DNA of 64,000 nucleotides from NCBI RefSeq assembly GCF_023278565.1, contig NC_064679.1, forward strand, positions 4,774,001 through 4,838,000, in the 5' to 3' direction. The DNA is from Colletotrichum lupini. Lineage: Eukaryota; Ascomycota; Sordariomycetes; Glomerellales; Glomerellaceae. Made by a program: the position numbers and the translations under genes. Shown here one piece after another: positions 63,141-64,000 of this stretch (positions are counted from its first letter, which is position 1; each line of letters begins with the position of its first letter). Below the pieces are notes generated by a model that saw only the letters and a list, made by a program, of their open reading frames with translations, did no database searches and was not told where the DNA came from.

Positions 63141-64000
63141 TCACTTTATATAAAAGATTAGGCTATAAGTACTTAACTAGCGAGGTTATAATATAAGTAT
63201 AAGTATATTATAAAACTAAAGCTTATAAAGTCCTTTATAAGGGCTTTATGTTTTAAAAAGCTTTTTTATAATACGATCCGTATACTAATTATTAAGTTAT
63301 TAGCGTCCTATTACTAATTATATCCCGAATTTATTATAATTACTCCCCCTTTATATAACTTTAGTCCCTAAAGTTATTACGTAATATCTTTTTTTAATAT
63401 TAATAATAAAACTATTAACGTCGTTATTTATAATAAATTCCGTAAGGCGTTAATAATATCCTTTTTTATTTAAGGATAAAGTATTATTCTTATTTTTTTA
63501 TTTAATAAATACTTTATTATTATTATTTAGTAATAGCGCGCTAACTAGTTATTAAGTTAGTAATATATATTTATAATAAAGTATTCTAACTATTATAATA
63601 TATAAAAGCTTACTTAACCTCGCGGTTATTATTATTACTAAGCTATTAAGTATAGTAAAAAAAAATTTCTTTATTATTAGTTACGTATTTACTTTTTCTT
63701 TTCTCTTTTTATTTAGTAACTATTTTGCGAATTCTTTTTTATATAACTATACTTTTCTTTTCGTAATATTCTAATTCCGTATCGTTTTTTAATTACGACT
63801 CTCTTATTATACTATTACTAAGTATTTATTAAAATATTTACTATTTTATATATTTAAAATATACTTAATATAAAATAAAATTTTAAAAAGGGCTTTTATA
63901 GTCTCCGTAGTAGTACTCTTTATATACGCTACTTAGCTAGCTTATATCGTAATATTAATAAGCTCGTTTATATTACTAGCGCTTATATTACTAAGTATAT
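63141..64000. other. RIP-degraded repeat of unknown type
   Basis: AT-rich sequence with almost no CpA or TpG, so derived from repeated DNA, but it matches none of the other elements in the window that I could align by eye. It continues past the window end. Confidence 0.5.

Overview
The window reads as a piece of a filamentous ascomycete (Pezizomycotina) genome. The genes carry short introns (mostly 53-87 bp) with GTAAGT-like donors. The protein families are typically fungal: bilirubin oxidase-type multicopper oxidase, Dal5-type permease, NRPS-like reductase, CFEM protein, HeLo-NACHT-ankyrin receptor. About half of the window is extremely AT-rich DNA in which CpA and TpG are almost absent while CpG survives. 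That is the signature of repeat-induced point mutation (RIP) acting on transposons.

Layout. 1-2.6 kb: no recognisable gene. 2.6-6.0 kb: a RIP-degraded element with hAT-like 13-bp ends and an 8-bp target duplication. 6.8-24.1 kb: a healthy gene block with a multicopper oxidase (+), an allantoate/vitamin-type MFS permease (-), a secreted protein of unknown family (+), an adenylation-thiolation-reductase NRPS-like enzyme (+), a CFEM cell-surface protein (-) and an alpha/beta hydrolase (+). Several of these are secreted or metabolic accessory functions. Nothing in the sequence proves that they form one pathway.

24.6-45.7 kb: the most notable locus, one NOD-like receptor gene on the minus strand in five pieces. 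Its parts, in order, are a HeLo cell-death domain, a NACHT NTPase, at least 14 ankyrin repeats and a ZZ-like zinc finger. It is split by three transposons, each with a clean target-site duplication: a Tc1/mariner-type (Fot1/pogo-sized) element in the ankyrin array and two Copia LTR retrotransposons in the HeLo region. Reading across the insertion points restores the frame at the ankyrin site and at one HeLo site. The HeLo part also has four stop codons that look like CAA/CAG to TAA/TAG changes, so RIP seems to have leaked into the host gene. The stretch joining HeLo to NACHT is not resolved.

46.7-47.5 kb: a small unrecognised open frame with an internal stop. 47.6-56.0 kb: a large six-hairpin glycosidase-like gene (-) whose last 28 codons are cut off by a third Copia element. 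Its 5' side is cut by a fourth Copia element of the same family, which runs toward the window end. That last element is itself interrupted by two inverted copies of a 1.1-kb repeat. Intact genes therefore occupy only about 6.8-24.1 kb; the rest is transposon graveyard and the genes broken by it.
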